Shown in pieces: positions 6,490 through 8,012 of a stretch of DNA of 8,012 nt (position 1 is its first letter; each line of letters begins with the position of its first letter). The stretch is taken from contig JAKLQB010000118.1 of NCBI GenBank assembly GCA_022013615.1, positions 1-8,012 of the forward strand, written 5' to 3'. The notes beneath the pieces were generated by a model that had not been told where the DNA came from, did not search any database, and saw only the letters and a list, made by a program, of their open reading frames with translations. A program made the translations under genes and the position numbers. This DNA comes from Desulfobacterales bacterium. GTDB lineage: Bacteria > Desulfobacterota > DSM-4660 > Desulfatiglandales > Desulfatiglandaceae.

Positions 6490-7416
6490 TTAGATACGGA
6501 CACGCAGGTCATCACATGCAACAGTGACCTTATAAGGCAGGCCCCGGTCCGACATGATTCCATTCACTGTTTCTTGCCACTGAGCCTGGTTCAAGGGTAT
6601 TGGATAAGGATCACCCCCTGACAGCGGCCTCAAGGGCTCTTTGGGTTCGTATTTCTTAGCCGTATCGTTAGCGGGATCGCCTTCTACCATATCAGCATCT
6701 CCAATGTGTACCAGAAAAGTGTCCTTTTTTGGTTGCAACCGTTCTATGAACTCAATTGCCCTTTGAAAGCTCATATGGTTGGGCCGATTATGGCGCGGCT
6801 CGTTGAGCCAAAAAGACTGAATAACGAGGTAGTCGGGGCGAATTAGCTCCGAAGGAATATCAGGCAGGTCCATGAAATCGGATGTATACAAAAGCCGGAC
6901 ATCCACCCCATGCTGATTCTTGAACTTAATCACGAATCCCACTGATCCCTTTGCAAATGACCCGTGCTCGGTCTTGAAGGGAAAAATCTCAAACTCCTCC
7001 TGTCTGACCCATTTCCCGGGTTCGATTTTATGCGTTTTTATGACCTCCATGTTCTCTAAATATTCAAACCTTGGGCTAATGACTTCCCAGCCTTTGTCAG
7101 TAACATACACCGGTATGGGACTAAAGGCAGTCCTCGGAGAATTGCGCTTGTAGGCGAAAAGCTCATCCAGACCCATATAATGATCACCATGCTCGTGACT
7201 GATTAGAACCGCGTCGATTCTATGCACGTTATTTCTTGATAGCTGTGATTTTGCGTCAGGACTACAATCCATGAGGAGTGTGGTTTCACCGGACAGGAGA
7301 AAGGAGGTGCGCTCCCTTCTCTCTCCTCTTCGCCTGAGTTCACGGCATATAAGGCATTCACAGTTTAGCTCCGGAACGCCCCATGCTCCGCCTGTTCCAA
7401 GAAAGGTTAAATCCAT
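6490..7416 (-). CDS. Metallo-beta-lactamase-fold hydrolase, PhnP-like
   Basis: A 308-residue cytoplasmic metal-dependent hydrolase. It starts with the PhnP-type FLGTGGAWGVP strand-loop, then a C-x-C-x2-C cluster (C19, C21, C24) that forms a structural zinc site in PhnP, then an Arg-rich RRERTSFLL stretch. The active-site motif HEHGDH (74-79) is intact, with a further His in the TEHGS segment, TSDF for the bridging Asp, and NHMS plus VHIGDAD near the C-terminus. PhnP cleaves 5-phosphoribosyl cyclic phosphate, but no phn genes are nearby, so the substrate is unknown. I chose the ATG at 7416 because AAGGAG with further GGAGAGGAG lies just upstream. A GTG 22 codons earlier falls inside a simple repeat and adds residues unlike the family. 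Confidence 0.88.
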   Translation of the reverse strand: MDLTFLGTGGAWGVPELNCECLICRELRRRGERRERTSFLLSGETTLLMDCSPDAKSQLSRNNVHRIDAVLISHEHGDHYMGLDELFAYKRNSPRTAFSPIPVYVTDKGWEVISPRFEYLENMEVIKTHKIEPGKWVRQEEFEIFPFKTEHGSFAKGSVGFVIKFKNQHGVDVRLLYTSDFMDLPDIPSELIRPDYLVIQSFWLNEPRHNRPNHMSFQRAIEFIERLQPKKDTFLVHIGDADMVEGDPANDTAKKYEPKEPLRPLSGGDPYPIPLNQAQWQETVNGIMSDRGLPYKVTVACDDLRVRI

Positions 7417-7460
7417 ATACTCCTTCTCCTCTCCATTTTTACATTTATGGTAGCTACTCA

Positions 7461-7496
7461 GGTTCAAAGTTCCATGGTTCACGGTTCAAGGTTAAC
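7461..7496. repeat. GGTTCA-type heptamer tandem repeat
   Basis: Five degenerate units run through this stretch: GGTTCAA, AGTTCCAT, GGTTCAC, GGTTCAA, GGTTAAC. The second unit is one base longer. It lies in the 154-base spacer between the rhomboid-DnaJ stop and the hydrolase start. The rest of that spacer shows no clear terminator. Confidence 0.65.
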
Positions 7497-7570
7497 TGAT
7501 GAAAACTGCACGGCTTTAATTGCGTTTTTTTATCAATTGGATCATCGGTTGTCCATAGCACGTTGGAACT

Positions 7571-8012
7571 TTATTCACCTACCCTGATCCTTAAATAAAG
7601 ATCTCCTCGGTTTCTATCATCTATTCCCTTACCCATACCCGCAAGGCGCAGCTTTGCTCCCTCATTCACACCTGGAGGAACAGTGACATGAAAAAGGCGC
7701 TTTTGAAAGCCCCAGGGGATATTGACTAACTTGCGAGTTCCTAATTGGGCCTCTCTTGGTGAAATGGTAATAGACCCATATAAATGGGGATCATCAGCAG
7801 TTCCGATAACTTTTATGGATTGCGGGCGATGTGTCTTTTTCTTTGAGGTTATTCGACGTGCCTGGCGGGTGACTCCAAGTTCCGGAATTTTCAAAAACAG
7901 TTTAGCGAAAATCATTCCGAATACAAAACCACCAATATGGGCCCACCATGCGACGTCTCCTGCCTGGCCCGAACTTCCGGCTGCGCTGATGAACTGGAGC
8001 AGGAACCAGAAA
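7571..8012 (-). CDS. Rhomboid intramembrane serine protease with C-terminal DnaJ domain (partial, 5' end missing)
   Basis: The frame is open to the window edge, giving 146 C-terminal residues; the N-terminus lies beyond 8012. Residues 1-9 (FWFLLQFIS) end one membrane helix. WWAHIGGFVFGM (22-33) is the last rhomboid helix and carries the catalytic His (H25). The nucleophile Ser of the GxSG motif must lie outside the window. A basic linker (46-66) leads to a DnaJ C-terminal domain (about 67-146): LYGSITISPREAQLGT, then VTVPPGVNEGAKLRLAGMG and GDLYLRIRV, matching the substrate-binding beta-barrel of DnaJ/CbpA. J-domain and zinc-finger are not visible. The internal ATG at 7915 is inside the last rhomboid helix and is not the true start. 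The topology, with the chaperone-like barrel on the cytoplasmic side, is inferred. Confidence 0.88.
   Translation of the reverse strand, partial: FWFLLQFISAAGSSGQAGDVAWWAHIGGFVFGMIFAKLFLKIPELGVTRQARRITSKKKTHRPQSIKVIGTADDPHLYGSITISPREAQLGTRKLVNIPWGFQKRLFHVTVPPGVNEGAKLRLAGMGKGIDDRNRGDLYLRIRVGE

Noticed and set aside
7417..7482. N-terminal extension of the hydrolase from a GTG at 7482
   Set aside because: The extension falls in a heptamer repeat and spacer, lacks family similarity, and the ATG at 7416 has a strong ribosome site directly upstream.
7461..7496. CRISPR-like array
   Set aside because: The units are 7-8 bases and directly adjacent, with no spacers and no cas genes nearby.
7571..7915. 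Stand-alone small DnaJ-like protein starting at the ATG at 7915
   Set aside because: The frame stays open upstream to the window edge and encodes the conserved rhomboid WWAHIGGFVFGM segment, so this ATG is internal.

Overview
All supported genes in this window lie on the minus strand, so biological order runs from high to low coordinates. The organism is most likely a bacterium of the Desulfobacterota (former Deltaproteobacteria), probably known from environmental DNA. This is inferred from gene style: an NADPH-type beta-hydroxyacid dehydrogenase, a PhnP-like hydrolase, a large GAF-containing kinase, strong AGGAGG ribosome sites and short tandem intergenic repeats. No gene present fixes the species.

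Right part (8012 to about 5235): the window opens inside a rhomboid intramembrane protease whose C-terminus is fused to a DnaJ C-terminal substrate-binding domain. A spacer with a GGTTCA heptamer repeat follows. Then come a PhnP-like metallo-beta-lactamase-fold hydrolase, a 91-residue protein of unknown function, and an NADPH-type 3-hydroxyisobutyrate / 2-hydroxy-3-oxopropionate / succinic-semialdehyde reductase family enzyme. Each of these last three has a strong ribosome site, and their spacing suggests at least partial co-transcription.

Middle (5234 to 4767): a 468-base gap with no convincing conventional gene but a lot of structure. In minus-strand order it holds a repeat-like segment, a good sigma70-type promoter (TTGACA, 17 bases, TTAAAT), a long imperfect hairpin, a strong nested terminator-like hairpin, and a cluster of mutually exclusive palindromes just before the next gene. 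It could encode a small RNA of about 140-150 bases or be an attenuated leader for the signalling operon below.

Left part (4766 to 354): a compact signalling cassette. It consists of a secreted family-3 solute-binding protein with no transporter genes beside it, a membrane hybrid-sensing histidine kinase (periplasmic sensor, HAMP, GAF, HisKA, HATPase), a single-domain response regulator overlapping the kinase stop by 4 bases, and a response regulator fused to a class III nucleotide cyclase. The likely flow is: periplasmic ligand bound by the solute-binding protein, sensed by the kinase, phosphoryl transfer to one or both receivers, and control of cyclic nucleotide output. The cyclase departs from canonical catalytic residues at several sites, including Ile where the transition-state Asn is expected. 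The solute-binding gene is about 34% GC (sampled) and the kinase's sensor half about 41%, against about 54% in the adjoining kinase segment. This suggests a sensor module of different origin joined to an existing kinase core.

Far left (353 to 1): no convincing gene; short tandem repeats and weak hairpins only.
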